64,000 bases of DNA. Origin: BMS3ABIN04 sp964553325. GTDB taxonomy: Bacteria; Bacteroidota; Ignavibacteria; Ignavibacteriales; Melioribacteraceae. Made by a program: the position numbers and the translations under genes. The DNA is taken from NCBI GenBank assembly GCA_964553325.1, contig CAZKKI010000071.1, positions 1 to 64,000 on the forward strand. Direction: 5' to 3'. Under the pieces are notes generated by a model. That model was not told where the DNA came from, searched no databases, and was given only the letters and a program-made list of their open reading frames with translations. This document shows positions 25,427-35,097 of the stretch, piece after piece (position 1 is the stretch's first letter; each line of letters starts with the position of its first letter).

Positions 25427-28258
25427 ATGAAAGATACATATAAATCCAAATCCGATTTAATAGACGAATTACGTATTCTGAGAAAAGAGATTAAGCAACT
25501 AAAAAAAAATCATCCTGCCGAACAAAAAATAACCGGAACTTCGCAAAAAAATCTTTCGGGCACAAAAGATTTTTACGGGCAAGTTGTGCAGAATTCGCCG
25601 AACCCCATTTTTGCGATAGACGAAAAAGGAAAATTGATTTATTGGAATAAGGCATGTAGAATTTTTCAAAATTGTGAAGAAGATGCTTTAGGGAAAAAAT
25701 ACACGAGGTTCTTAGCCGGAAAGCAAAACAAAAAGGAACTCGATTCAATTATAAGCGATATTTTCAATAAGAAAAAAAAGAAAAAACTTATAGAGATTTC
25801 CTTTTTGAAAAAAAACGGCGAATTATTTATAGCAAACAGCGGCATTTATCCCATTGTAAATAATAAGAAAGAAATTGAAGCATGTATTTTTATTAATACC
25901 GACATTACAAACCTTAAACAAGTTGAAAAAGAATTACACGATAGCAGTGAAAAATTCAGAGCCGTGGCGGAAAGTTCTCACGATGTTATTATGCGGTTCG
26001 ACAGAAATTATAAACATTTATATGCCAACCCCATTGTTTATAAACAAACCGGTATAAAAGCAAAACAATTCATCGGAAAAACACACGAAGAGCTCGGATT
26101 CCCCGAAGAATTGGTAAAGGTTTGGGAAGAAGCGATACAGAAGGTTTTCGACACCGGCAAACCGAACAGAATAGAATTCAAATTACCTACCGACGTATGG
26201 ATTGATTGGCTGCTTGTACCGGAATTTTCCCGCGACGGAAAAGTTCAATACGTTTTAACTACAGCAAGGGATATTACCGAAAAAAGAAAATATCTGGAAA
26301 AAATTAAAAAATTGAATCTTGAGCTTGAACAAAAAGTTAAAGATAGAACCGCACAGCTAAAAAATATTAACGATGAATTAGTAGAAGAAGTTAAAGTTAG
26401 AAAAAAAGTAGAAAAGGAATTGCGGGAAAGCGAAAAACGCTACAGAAGTATTTTTAATTCCCTAAACAGCGGATTGATTATAAGCGACAAAAAAGGGAAA
26501 ATCGTAGAAGCTAATCCTACCGCTTGCAATTTGTACGGCTACAAATACGAAGAGTTTTTGAAAATTAATATAAGAGACCTTATCGATCCGGAAAGCTCCG
26601 CCTCGTTTGTAAAAATTTTACGCGAGCTTAAAAATAAGAAATCGGTTTTTTACGAAGCCCGGACTTTAAGAAAAGATTCCGTTCCATTGTACATTGAAGC
26701 TTATGTAAACAGTTTTGAATTTAAAGGACGAACGCATTTTATAATGTCGATCGTTGATGTAACCAAAAGAAAACTATCGGAAAGAAAATTAGCCGATCGG
26801 GAAGAAAATTATAGAGCGCTGTTTAATTTTATGCCAAGCGGTATATTGTTGGAAGATTTGGAAGGCAATATTTTGGATGCAAATCCCACTTTCTGTAACA
26901 TGATGGGATATGAAAAAGAAGAATTGCTGAATATGAATATACGTGATTTTGCACCGGCCGGACAAAAAGAAAAAATTGAACGCAATCTGAAATACTTAAA
27001 AGAGAATAAATACCTGCGGCATACGGTAACAAACTATAAAAAAGACGGTTCACTTATTTATTTGGATCTTAGCGAAACGAAAATTTCTTTGGCATACGGC
27101 GGCGAATTTATTTTGGTAATTGCCAATGATGTGACGGAACAAAAATTAACTTATCAAAGACTTAGGGAAAACGAACACAGATACAGAACATTGTTCGATA
27201 CATCGCCGAGCGGAATAATTGTTCAAGACGGAAACGGAATGATATTGGACGTAAACCCGGCTATGTGTAATTCGTTGGGATATCAATACGAAGAAATAAT
27301 AGGTAAGCCCGTATCGTTTATATTCCCCGAAGAATCTTTGGCTAACGGCAATCATTCAAAAAACAAAGAACAAATTACGCACGAGATTTTCAAGTTGGAG
27401 AAAAAAGACGGTTCGGTTTCATATTTTGAAGTTAACAAAACCGTTTTCCCGTTACTCGATAGTTCCGAAGGTATTCTGACGACCATAAACGATGTAACCG
27501 ATAGAATCAACTACGAAAAAGAATTAATCCGTTCCAAAGAAGAAGCGGAAAAATCAAACAGATTGAAATCGGAATTTCTTGCACAGATGTCACATGAAAT
27601 TCGTTCGCCGATAAATGTAATTTTAAACTTTGTTTCGTTATTAAAACAAGAGTTGGAAGAGTGCGGAATTACGAATTTAAAAGATTATTTCGACAGTATC
27701 GACAGAGGCGGAAGAAGAATTATTAAAACCATCGATATGATATTGAATATGTCGGAATTGCAAACCGGCGTATTCGAAGTGGTTCCGAAAAAATTGGATT
27801 TGGAAAATGAAATAATCAAAAGTATAATTAAAGAATACGAAAGAATAGCATCGGCTAAAAAGTTGGATTTGGAATTAAAAGTGAGAACAAAGCAACCCGA
27901 AATTATTGCCGATTCATATTCCGTTATGCAATTGTTTTCAAATTTGGTTGATAACGCAATAAAATATACCGAACAAGGCGGAATTAAAATAGAAATTTTC
28001 AGAAATACGAATAGTGAAATTTGTGTTTCCGTTGCCGATACGGGAATCGGAATTTCAGAAAACTATTTGCCTAATTTATTTGAGCCTTTCACGCAAGAAG
28101 ATGGCGGTTATACGCGCAAGTACGAAGGTACGGGTTTAGGTTTGGCTTTGGTTAAACAATATTGCACATTAAACAATGCTGAAATTAGCGTAAAAAGCGA
28201 AAAGGGAAAAGGGACGGAATTTGTGGTAACATTCAAAAATCAACCGCCGAAAAAGTAA
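25427..28258 (+). CDS. Soluble hybrid-free histidine kinase with five PAS domains
   Basis: 943 residues without a membrane segment. Order: a short N-terminal coiled coil (about 5-30), PAS1 (about 45-165), PAS2 (about 170-285), a coiled coil (LNLELEQKVKDRTAQLKNIN, about 290-330), PAS3, PAS4 and PAS5 (about 340-700, each opening with a RYRSIF/NYRALF/RYRTLF signature), HisKA with His723 in AQMSHEIRSPINVILN, and HATPase_c with N box SNLVDNAIKYT, G1 DTGIGIS and G2 GTGLGLALVK. It autophosphorylates on His723 and hands the phosphate to a response regulator. No regulator gene lies nearby. Ligands of the PAS domains are unknown. Its 3' end faces the RmlD-like gene. Confidence 0.93.
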   Translation: MKDTYKSKSDLIDELRILRKEIKQLKKNHPAEQKITGTSQKNLSGTKDFYGQVVQNSPNPIFAIDEKGKLIYWNKACRIFQNCEEDALGKKYTRFLAGKQNKKELDSIISDIFNKKKKKKLIEISFLKKNGELFIANSGIYPIVNNKKEIEACIFINTDITNLKQVEKELHDSSEKFRAVAESSHDVIMRFDRNYKHLYANPIVYKQTGIKAKQFIGKTHEELGFPEELVKVWEEAIQKVFDTGKPNRIEFKLPTDVWIDWLLVPEFSRDGKVQYVLTTARDITEKRKYLEKIKKLNLELEQKVKDRTAQLKNINDELVEEVKVRKKVEKELRESEKRYRSIFNSLNSGLIISDKKGKIVEANPTACNLYGYKYEEFLKINIRDLIDPESSASFVKILRELKNKKSVFYEARTLRKDSVPLYIEAYVNSFEFKGRTHFIMSIVDVTKRKLSERKLADREENYRALFNFMPSGILLEDLEGNILDANPTFCNMMGYEKEELLNMNIRDFAPAGQKEKIERNLKYLKENKYLRHTVTNYKKDGSLIYLDLSETKISLAYGGEFILVIANDVTEQKLTYQRLRENEHRYRTLFDTSPSGIIVQDGNGMILDVNPAMCNSLGYQYEEIIGKPVSFIFPEESLANGNHSKNKEQITHEIFKLEKKDGSVSYFEVNKTVFPLLDSSEGILTTINDVTDRINYEKELIRSKEEAEKSNRLKSEFLAQMSHEIRSPINVILNFVSLLKQELEECGITNLKDYFDSIDRGGRRIIKTIDMILNMSELQTGVFEVVPKKLDLENEIIKSIIKEYERIASAKKLDLELKVRTKQPEIIADSYSVMQLFSNLVDNAIKYTEQGGIKIEIFRNTNSEICVSVADTGIGISENYLPNLFEPFTQEDGGYTRKYEGTGLGLALVKQYCTLNNAEISVKSEKGKGTEFVVTFKNQPPKK

Positions 28259-28367
28259 ATCCGTCATCATAAAAAACGTCTGTTTGGAAAGGTTGGTCCG
28301 CACAACACAAGTTACGGTTAACGACAAAATGTTGAATCCGTAGCAATGTAACAAAAAACCGTAGAAT

Positions 28368-29252
28368 TTACCGGAGTGAATTATTGAGGATAAGGCGAAT
28401 CGCTTCCTTTGCGCTTCCGGCTTTTATTCCGTGGGAATTTAATTTACCGGAGTTCATAGAAACATCTTTGACTTTAGGAAAACCGCCGGCGTCCTCCATG
28501 GATATTTTTACAAGTAAATTTTTATCACAATTCATTTCGTTGCAGAGTATTTCTCCCAGCTGAAATCTCGAAAGACGTTCGCGCCCACCGAAATTGAACA
28601 AGCCGGTTAAATCTTTTTCCGTTATTTCCTTAATCATTCTTGCCGCGTCGTGCAAGGCAAGAGGAGTTCTGTACTGATCGGAAAACAATTTTACACGAAT
28701 TCCTTTTTTCAAGTTAAAATACATTTGAGTGAAGTGGTTTGTGGAATGATTTAATCCCAAACCGTAAAGTAAAGCGGTTCGTAAAATCACCCAATTATTA
28801 AAAACGGATTTTATTTTTTCTTCCGCAATTAGTTTTGTCTCAGCATAAATCGAAACGGGATTAACCGGGGCGTTTTCGTCCAACATTCCGCTACCGTTCC
28901 CGTCGTAAACCAAGTCGGTCGATGTATAAATCAATTTGGAACCGGACTTTTCGCATAGGCCCGCAATGTATTCCGGAGCTTCCGCATTAATTTTATAAAC
29001 ATCGTGTTCGGGTAATTTATTTGCGTTGGCGGGATTTGAAACCGCGGCGGTTAATATTACAACATCGGGTCTAAAAGTTTCGAACGTATTTTTGATTGAA
29101 TTAAAATCCGTTAAATTCAGTTTGATGTTCGGAAATTGTTTGCAATTGCCCGTGTTTTTATTGTATGAAGTTAAAATATCAAAATTCTTGGAAAGTTCGA
29201 TATTTAAATATTGACCGAGAAGTCCGCTGCCTCCGATAATTAAAATTTTCAT
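28368..29252 (-). CDS. RmlD-like NAD(P)-dependent sugar-nucleotide reductase
   Basis: 294 residues. Rossmann motif IIGGSGLLGQYL at the N-terminus, catalytic YAETK with upstream TSTDLVYDG, and a C-terminal substrate part like dTDP-4-dehydrorhamnose reductase. The ATG at 29252 is chosen over an earlier TTG because it overlaps the stop of anmK as ATGA. rmlA, rmlB and rmlC are not seen here. It may act on rhamnose or on another sugar, or simply be an epimerase/reductase of the same superfamily. Confidence 0.8.
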   Translation of the reverse strand: MKILIIGGSGLLGQYLNIELSKNFDILTSYNKNTGNCKQFPNIKLNLTDFNSIKNTFETFRPDVVILTAAVSNPANANKLPEHDVYKINAEAPEYIAGLCEKSGSKLIYTSTDLVYDGNGSGMLDENAPVNPVSIYAETKLIAEEKIKSVFNNWVILRTALLYGLGLNHSTNHFTQMYFNLKKGIRVKLFSDQYRTPLALHDAARMIKEITEKDLTGLFNFGGRERLSRFQLGEILCNEMNCDKNLLVKISMEDAGGFPKVKDVSMNSGKLNSHGIKAGSAKEAIRLILNNSLR

Positions 29253-30436
29253 GGCAAGCAAATTTTACCCAGAATGGTTTTGCGAGAAGCGCCCGTTGTT
29301 CTCGGAATATTGGTCGGTACCCCGTTTATTGTTTCGTTGGCTAAAACGGCAAAGCAAATAGCTTCTTTCGCATCAGCCGAAACACCGATTTGATCAATAA
29401 TTTTCACATCAACATTATTGCCGAAACGTTCGGAAATACATTTGTACAAGAATTTATTTTTTGCTCCGCCGCCGCTAATGATTAGTTCATCGATCGGTGT
29501 TGTTTCTTTGATGAATTTTTCATAGTTCCTGTAAATTCCGTAAGCCGTAAATTCCGTTACCGTATTCAACCAATCTTCTTTCGGTACATTTGCAAATTCC
29601 TCGTACAAATCTATTAAAAAGTTTTCACCGTAATATTCCCTGCCTGTGGACTTGGGCGGTTTTTTTTCGATAAATCTATCTTTTGCCACCAATGCGTTAA
29701 ACAAGTCTTCGTTAAATTTACCCGATTGTGCAATCTTTCCGTCTTCGTCGTAGTTTTTATTAAAAAATTTTTTCGTGAGCGTATCGATCATCATATTCCC
29801 CGGTCCGGTGTCGAATGCAAAAACATCGTCTTCCGTACCGTCTTTGTCGAGAACCGTAATATTCGAAATTCCACCTATATTAAGCAATGCCCGGTTTTTT
29901 GTATCGGAATGGAAAATGATATAATCGAAGTAGGGAACAAGCGGAGCGCCTTGACCGCCTAACGCCACATCGCCCGAACGGAAATTACCGACGGTTACCA
30001 CTCCCGTTAATTTTGCCAAAACCGACGGATCGCCGATTTGAAGAGTGGAAGCAACTTCATAACCGAACCATTCTCTTCTTTCGGGTAAATGATGAATTGT
30101 TTGACCGTGACTTCCAATCAAATCTATTTTTTCCACGGGGAAATCGATTTCCTTGCACAAAGTGAAAATAGCATCTTTGTAAATATTCGGTAAAAGAAAA
30201 TTCAATTGCGAAATGTCTTCGACGTTACTGGTCTCTTTAACCGAATTTTTAAGAATCACCAAATCCAATCCCGGCGGGAACGGATATTCCATAAATCCAA
30301 GCATATTTATTCTTGTCCCGACACCACTCCCTTCAAGCTCCAGTAAAGCCACATCAACACCGTTCAATGATGTTCCGGACATAACACCTACAACAATTCT
30401 TTTTTCTTTTTTTGACAACTCGAATAATTTATCCAT
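29249..30436 (-). CDS. anmK: Anhydro-N-acetylmuramic acid kinase
   Basis: Phosphorylates 1,6-anhydro-MurNAc, released during cell wall turnover, to MurNAc-6-phosphate in the cytoplasm. 395 residues. The N-terminal motif VVGVMSGTSLNGVDVALLEL is the AnmK signature. GSHGQTIHHLP, TVGNFRSGDVALGGQGAPLV and FDTGPGNMMIDTL follow, all expected. The C-terminal LIISGGGAKN is the ATP-site glycine motif. First of a two-gene minus unit with the RmlD-like reductase. It faces nfo across a 184-base divergent region. Confidence 0.95.
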   Translation of the reverse strand: MDKLFELSKKEKRIVVGVMSGTSLNGVDVALLELEGSGVGTRINMLGFMEYPFPPGLDLVILKNSVKETSNVEDISQLNFLLPNIYKDAIFTLCKEIDFPVEKIDLIGSHGQTIHHLPERREWFGYEVASTLQIGDPSVLAKLTGVVTVGNFRSGDVALGGQGAPLVPYFDYIIFHSDTKNRALLNIGGISNITVLDKDGTEDDVFAFDTGPGNMMIDTLTKKFFNKNYDEDGKIAQSGKFNEDLFNALVAKDRFIEKKPPKSTGREYYGENFLIDLYEEFANVPKEDWLNTVTEFTAYGIYRNYEKFIKETTPIDELIISGGGAKNKFLYKCISERFGNNVDVKIIDQIGVSADAKEAICFAVLANETINGVPTNIPRTTGASRKTILGKICLP

Positions 30437-30620
30437 GATTTCCCCGTTATTATGTGAAATAAAATTTACTAAATTTCGCTTTCAAGGTAAAATTATAAAT
30501 CCGAATCTTTATTTTGGTTCCACGGTGTTTATTTATCCGTGTCACATTTGAAGAATAAATATCTTGACGAAAAAGATTTTTGTAGTTTGAAGTTCGAATA
30601 AAAAATAAAAGGCATTTTTG

Positions 30621-31475
30621 ATGAAACAATTACTCGGCGCTCACACATCCATTGCCGGCGGAGTTTCAACTTCGGTCGATAGAGCGGTGAAACTAGGTTT
30701 TACGGCTATGCAGATTTTTACAAAAAACAACAACCGCTGGTTTGCCAAACCACTGGAAGAAAACGAAATTATTTTGTTCAAAGAAAAATTAGCAAAATCG
30801 GGAATTAAGTTTGTGGTGGCACACGATTCTTACTTAATTAATTTATGTGCGGTGAACAAAGACATTCTTGATAAATCCCGCAAAGCTTTTGTGGACGAGC
30901 TTGAAAGGTGCGAACTGCTTGGTATTCCGTATTTGAATTTTCATCCCGGTTCTCACGGCGGACAAGGCGAAAAGGACGGTCTGAAAATTATTGCCGAATC
31001 GATTAACATTGCTCACGATCAAACAAAAGGGTTCGAAGTAAGCAGCATGCTGGAATTAACCGCCGGACAAGGAACGGCGCTGGGATACAAATTTGAACAT
31101 ATTGCCGAAATAATTGAAATGGTTGAAGATAAAAACAGAATGAGCGTATGTATCGATACCGCTCACATTTTTGCTGCCGGCTACGATATCCGTTCACCCA
31201 AAGCATACAAGAAAACCATGAAAGAGTTTAACGATATTATTGGTCTTAATCGGTTGCACTGTTTACATATGAACGACAGTAAAAAGGAATTGGGAAGTAA
31301 AGTGGACAGACACGAACATATCGGTAAAGGTTTTATTGGTCTTGGTGGATTTACCAATATAATGAACGATAAAAAAATTGAAAAAATTCCCAAAATACTC
31401 GAAACACCTAAAGGCAAAGAACAATTGGAAGATTTGGAAAATTTAAAAACGTTAAAGGGTTTAATTAAAAAATAA
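30621..31475 (+). CDS. nfo: Endonuclease IV (AP endonuclease)
   Basis: Cuts DNA 5' of abasic sites in base excision repair and uses three zinc ions. 284 residues. Opens LLGAHTSIAGGVSTSVDRAV and has QIFTKNNNRW. Zinc-binding motifs are YLNFHPGSH, SMLELTAGQGTALGY, CIDTAHIFAAGYD, RLHCLHMNDSKKELGSKVDRHEHIGKG and ILETPKG, all conserved in the family. ATG at 30621 is preferred over the adjacent TTG at 30618. It works in the same pathway as the uracil-DNA glycosylase at 35098. Confidence 0.96.
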   Translation: MKQLLGAHTSIAGGVSTSVDRAVKLGFTAMQIFTKNNNRWFAKPLEENEIILFKEKLAKSGIKFVVAHDSYLINLCAVNKDILDKSRKAFVDELERCELLGIPYLNFHPGSHGGQGEKDGLKIIAESINIAHDQTKGFEVSSMLELTAGQGTALGYKFEHIAEIIEMVEDKNRMSVCIDTAHIFAAGYDIRSPKAYKKTMKEFNDIIGLNRLHCLHMNDSKKELGSKVDRHEHIGKGFIGLGGFTNIMNDKKIEKIPKILETPKGKEQLEDLENLKTLKGLIKK

Positions 31476-31664
31476 ATTGAAAACTTTACCGGAAATTTAT
31501 CCTTGTTAAATTAAAAATAACCGTAAATTTTGCAAGCAATGCGGCTTCCGTCATCTTAATAATATTGTGTGTGAATAAAATAAATTTTTAAATATTTCAC
31601 ATCGTTACTAATCTAATCAAAAAAATCTCCGATAATCTGGTAAAAAAAGAGAGAAAGTACGCCC

Positions 31665-32801
31665 ATGAAAAAATTATTGATTACAATACTTATGCCTTTT
31701 TTTCTTTTAACGGTAATGGCATTATCTTGTAAGGAGGATGAACAATCGCCCGTGGAACCGACGCCATCGGAGCATGGAACGATTAAAGGAAATATAATCG
31801 AATTCGGTTCTTCAAGTCCGTTATCTTTGGTAAATGTTTATTCCGTTCCACCGACAAGTTACGTAAAGACCGACGAAAGCGGTAATTATGTAATTAAAAC
31901 GGTTGAACCCGGTCAATATCAAGTTGTAGCTGCAAAGATTGGTTTCGATACAATTACTGTTGACGTAACGGTATCTGCCGGCGCCGTAACGGTGGCCGAT
32001 TTTATTCTTGTCAGCCAAAATTCGAAAGACAGTGTAAAGTACGGACAAATAAGCGGCGCGATTTTTAATTCAAGAACTTTTACACCGATCGACAAAGTAA
32101 ATCTTGTTACCGTTCCGGCTACCGGTTCAATCACATCGGATAATTTCGGAAAATACGTTTTCGAAAATGTTTTGCCGGGCGAGTATGTTATAAAAGCGGA
32201 AAAAGCAGGTTTCGATACCACCTCGGTAAGTGTTACCGTCTTTGCCGGTAAAGTGGCCGAAGCGGATATTTATTTGACGGAAAGTGATACTGCGGGTTTG
32301 GCAACAACCGGTACAATTTTGGGAATAGTAAAAGACTCACAAACTTTATCGGCTATCAAAGGTGCCGTAGTTAATACCGATCCTTCTACAAGCTCCGTCG
32401 TTACATCCGATGACGGTTCGTATAAGTTCGCGAACGTTGAGCCAGGTGACTATACGATTGAAATATACAAAGCGGGTTATCAAAGTTCGACGGCTAAGGT
32501 TACCGTTGTTGCGGGTCAAGCAACACGAGCCGATTTTATCCTTGTATCCGAAACGGGAAGTATTGAAGGTGTTGTAATGGATGCTTTGACTTTGCGACCG
32601 CTTAAAGGTGCTAACATTCAAACGGTACCGGCAACTTACTCGATTACAACCGACAGTTTGGGCAGATATAAATTATCCAATCTTCCGCCGGCCGATTATT
32701 CGGTAAAAGCAAATATGGCGGGTTACAAAGAAGCATCGTTGGATGTGGTTGTTACCGCAGGAAATACAACTGCCGCGGATATATTGATGTCGAGCAACTG
32801 A
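31665..32801 (+). CDS. Secreted lipoprotein with four carboxypeptidase-regulatory-like repeats
   Basis: 378 residues. Lipoprotein signal VMALSC. The remainder is four tandem units of about 85 residues of the CarboxypepD_reg-like type. Each has a G-x-I/V start, a TDESGNYV or SDDGSYKF-like turn, EPGQY or LPPADYSV, a G(F/Y) and a V-V-A-A/T-AG ending (GAVTVADF, VAEADIY, ATRADFIL, TTAADIL). These beta-sandwich repeats serve as surface spacers or ligand binders. No catalytic domain. Its 3' end nearly meets that of the DUF1460 gene. Confidence 0.82.
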   Translation: MKKLLITILMPFFLLTVMALSCKEDEQSPVEPTPSEHGTIKGNIIEFGSSSPLSLVNVYSVPPTSYVKTDESGNYVIKTVEPGQYQVVAAKIGFDTITVDVTVSAGAVTVADFILVSQNSKDSVKYGQISGAIFNSRTFTPIDKVNLVTVPATGSITSDNFGKYVFENVLPGEYVIKAEKAGFDTTSVSVTVFAGKVAEADIYLTESDTAGLATTGTILGIVKDSQTLSAIKGAVVNTDPSTSSVVTSDDGSYKFANVEPGDYTIEIYKAGYQSSTAKVTVVAGQATRADFILVSETGSIEGVVMDALTLRPLKGANIQTVPATYSITTDSLGRYKLSNLPPADYSVKANMAGYKEASLDVVVTAGNTTAADILMSSN

Positions 32802-32808
32802 AATCCCG

Positions 32809-33666
32809 TTAAGGTTCCAACGGACGTGCAACCATAATGCCCGTATGCCTTTTTATTTTTTTTACATAATCCGCTAAAGGTTCGGATGTTATTTCTACTT
32901 TTTTGCCGGCAAGCGGAGCGTGTAAAAAATGAATTCTGCCGTCTTCCAATCTTATTGCCAAACCGGTATGGGAAATATCCAAGCCTTTAGCACTTGCGGT
33001 AATTAAAATAATATCGCCGGATTGAATTTTCGATTCGACATTTTCTATGGAATCTTGAGGGATAAAATAATATTCCCTTGAATTAATGCTGTCCTCTATT
33101 TCTTTCATCCTCTCTACAAATTCCGGATGCTTTTGCAGTTGAGGATAGTATTGCGGATTACTGCTCATAAAATTTATTTTTTTCTTGAAAGGAATTCCGC
33201 CGATTTCTTTAGTGACATCTTTTACGATTCCTCTTCGTGCATTATCGTAAAGCCAATCCGACGCATAATGCAAACGCGAAGGATAGCCGTTGATTTCCCC
33301 GTTTCGATATCTAACGGTTTGTAGCTCTTTAATAAAATCATCGAAAGTTGTTTTGCCTTTTTTTACGCAGCGCGAAAGGGTTAGAGTGGATTCGAAAAAA
33401 GTGTAACAATCCAATCCGCTTAAATGAATAACCAAATGTTCGTTTTCACCTTTCTCCAAAGTATGCGCCACGTAAGGAGTTTCCAAAAAAGTTTTACCGA
33501 TTTCAATTATTACTTCGTTTATTGGTAATTCGCTTAATTTTTTCTTTGCGGCAAAATCGAACTTTGTATTACAAATTTCAACATCCTTATCGGTAAAGGT
33601 AACGTTTTGGGCTTGTAACGTAATTATGTTGAGTGCTAAAAAAAGTAACGGCAACAATTTTCTCAT
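32809..33666 (-). CDS. DUF1460 protein, NlpC/P60-like amidase family
   Basis: 285 residues with a signal peptide (LLPLLFLALNIITLQAQ). Core features of DUF1460 are GLDCYTFFESTLTLSRCV with the nucleophile Cys, YPSRLHYASDWLYDNARRG (His region) and the C-terminal GDIILITASAKGLDISHTGLA with another His. DUF1460 members are N-acetylmuramoyl-L-alanine amidase-like enzymes that cleave peptidoglycan peptides outside the cell. It overlaps dnaB by four bases, so it is co-transcribed with dnaB and udg. Confidence 0.88.
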   Translation of the reverse strand: MRKLLPLLFLALNIITLQAQNVTFTDKDVEICNTKFDFAAKKKLSELPINEVIIEIGKTFLETPYVAHTLEKGENEHLVIHLSGLDCYTFFESTLTLSRCVKKGKTTFDDFIKELQTVRYRNGEINGYPSRLHYASDWLYDNARRGIVKDVTKEIGGIPFKKKINFMSSNPQYYPQLQKHPEFVERMKEIEDSINSREYYFIPQDSIENVESKIQSGDIILITASAKGLDISHTGLAIRLEDGRIHFLHAPLAGKKVEITSEPLADYVKKIKRHTGIMVARPLEP

Positions 33667-35096
33667 ATCGGTAAATCCTCCTCTTCTTCGGACGTTGCGG
33701 GTCCGACTTGTTCCGGTATAAAGTCCGTGTGGAACGTATCGAGATTTTCAAATTTTGCAAATTCTTTAAGGAAGAATAGTTTTATTTCTCCGGTCGGACC
33801 GTTTCTTTGCTTTCCGATAATTATTTCAGCAATTCCTTCTGTCGGATTGCCGTCGCTATCGGTGGTTATTCCGTAAAATTCGGGTCTGTTTAAGAAAATC
33901 ACAACATCGGCATCTTGCTCAATCGAGCCGGACTCGCGTAAATCCGATAACTGCGGTCGCTTGTCGTGTCTCGATTCCACCGCTCTGTTTAACTGCGAAA
34001 GAGCTACGACGGGAACATTCAGTTCTTTGGCGAGCGCTTTAAGCGAACGGGATATTTGCGAAATTTCACGTTCTCTGCTTTCCATTCGTGCACTTGAATT
34101 CATCAATTGGAGGTAATCGATAATAATCAATCCGATATTTTTTTCGGCTTTTAATCTGCGTGCTTTTGCTCTTATTTCCAAAACTGTTTGTGCCGGAGTA
34201 TCGTCGATGTAAATCGGTGCTTTCATTAATTTATGCGCCGTTCTGCTTATTCTCGATCCGTCTTGAGCTTTGAACTTTCCGGTGCGGATACTGTGTGCAT
34301 TAATTCTGGCTTCGGAGCTGATTAATCTTGTTACCAATTGATTGGTTGACATTTCCAAACTGAAAATGGCAATCGGTACACCGTGATCGACAGCGGCATT
34401 ACGGGCGATGGAAAGAGCAAATGCGGTTTTACCCATCGAAGGTCGTGCGGCAATTATTATTAAGTCCGATTTTTGAAAACCGCCCAACATATCGTCGAGT
34501 TGAATATAGCCGGTCGGAACTGCAAAAGCAGATTTCTGATTCGAATGTATCGCTTCGATATGTTCGATGGCTTCTTTGACGGCTTTATCCATCGACTTGA
34601 ACGATTCTTTTAGTCCGGATTCGGTAATTTGGAAAATTTCGGTTTCGGCTGCGTCCAACAAATCGAAGACATCATCCGAGGCACGGAAAGCTCTTCCGGC
34701 AATATCGATCGATGTGGAAATTAATTTTCTTAAAATCCATTTTTCCAAAATTACTCTTGCATGATAATCCACATTAGCCGCGGAAGTAATATTTTGCGAA
34801 AGTTGTGCAATGTAAGCCGCTCCACCTGCGGCATCCAATTTTCCTTCCTTGCGAAGTTCTTCGAATATCGAAACGTTATCAATCGGTTCGTTAGCTTCGA
34901 AAAGTCTTATCATAGCCTCAAAAATAATTCTGTTCTTTTTGTCGAAAAAGCATTCGGGTTTCAGAACTTCAAGCGCTTTAGGAACCGCTTCGGCTTCGAT
35001 TATCATGGCGCCAAGGACTGCTTGTTCCACTTCCACGGCAGCCGGAGGTTTGTTAACTCCTTGTTGTAAGTTTTCCAAATTTAAATTTTCGCTCAT
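33663..35096 (-). CDS. dnaB: Replicative DNA helicase
   Basis: 477 residues; the hexameric helicase that unwinds DNA at the replication fork and recruits primase. N-terminal domain: PPAAVEVEQAVLGAMIIE. RecA-like C-terminal domain: Walker A ARPSMGKTAFAL, Walker B LIIIDYLQLM, then ALSQLNRAVESR, and DADVVIFLNRPEFYG near the end. No intein is visible. Length and motifs are those of an intact DnaB. It is one base from the uracil-DNA glycosylase gene upstream and overlaps the DUF1460 gene. Confidence 0.97.
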   Translation of the reverse strand: MSENLNLENLQQGVNKPPAAVEVEQAVLGAMIIEAEAVPKALEVLKPECFFDKKNRIIFEAMIRLFEANEPIDNVSIFEELRKEGKLDAAGGAAYIAQLSQNITSAANVDYHARVILEKWILRKLISTSIDIAGRAFRASDDVFDLLDAAETEIFQITESGLKESFKSMDKAVKEAIEHIEAIHSNQKSAFAVPTGYIQLDDMLGGFQKSDLIIIAARPSMGKTAFALSIARNAAVDHGVPIAIFSLEMSTNQLVTRLISSEARINAHSIRTGKFKAQDGSRISRTAHKLMKAPIYIDDTPAQTVLEIRAKARRLKAEKNIGLIIIDYLQLMNSSARMESREREISQISRSLKALAKELNVPVVALSQLNRAVESRHDKRPQLSDLRESGSIEQDADVVIFLNRPEFYGITTDSDGNPTEGIAEIIIGKQRNGPTGEIKLFFLKEFAKFENLDTFHTDFIPEQVGPATSEEEEDLPI

Positions 35097-35097
35097 T

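Noticed and set aside
30564..30588. TTGACG and TAGTTT before nfo
   Set aside because: Spacing is only 13 bases; too short for a normal promoter.
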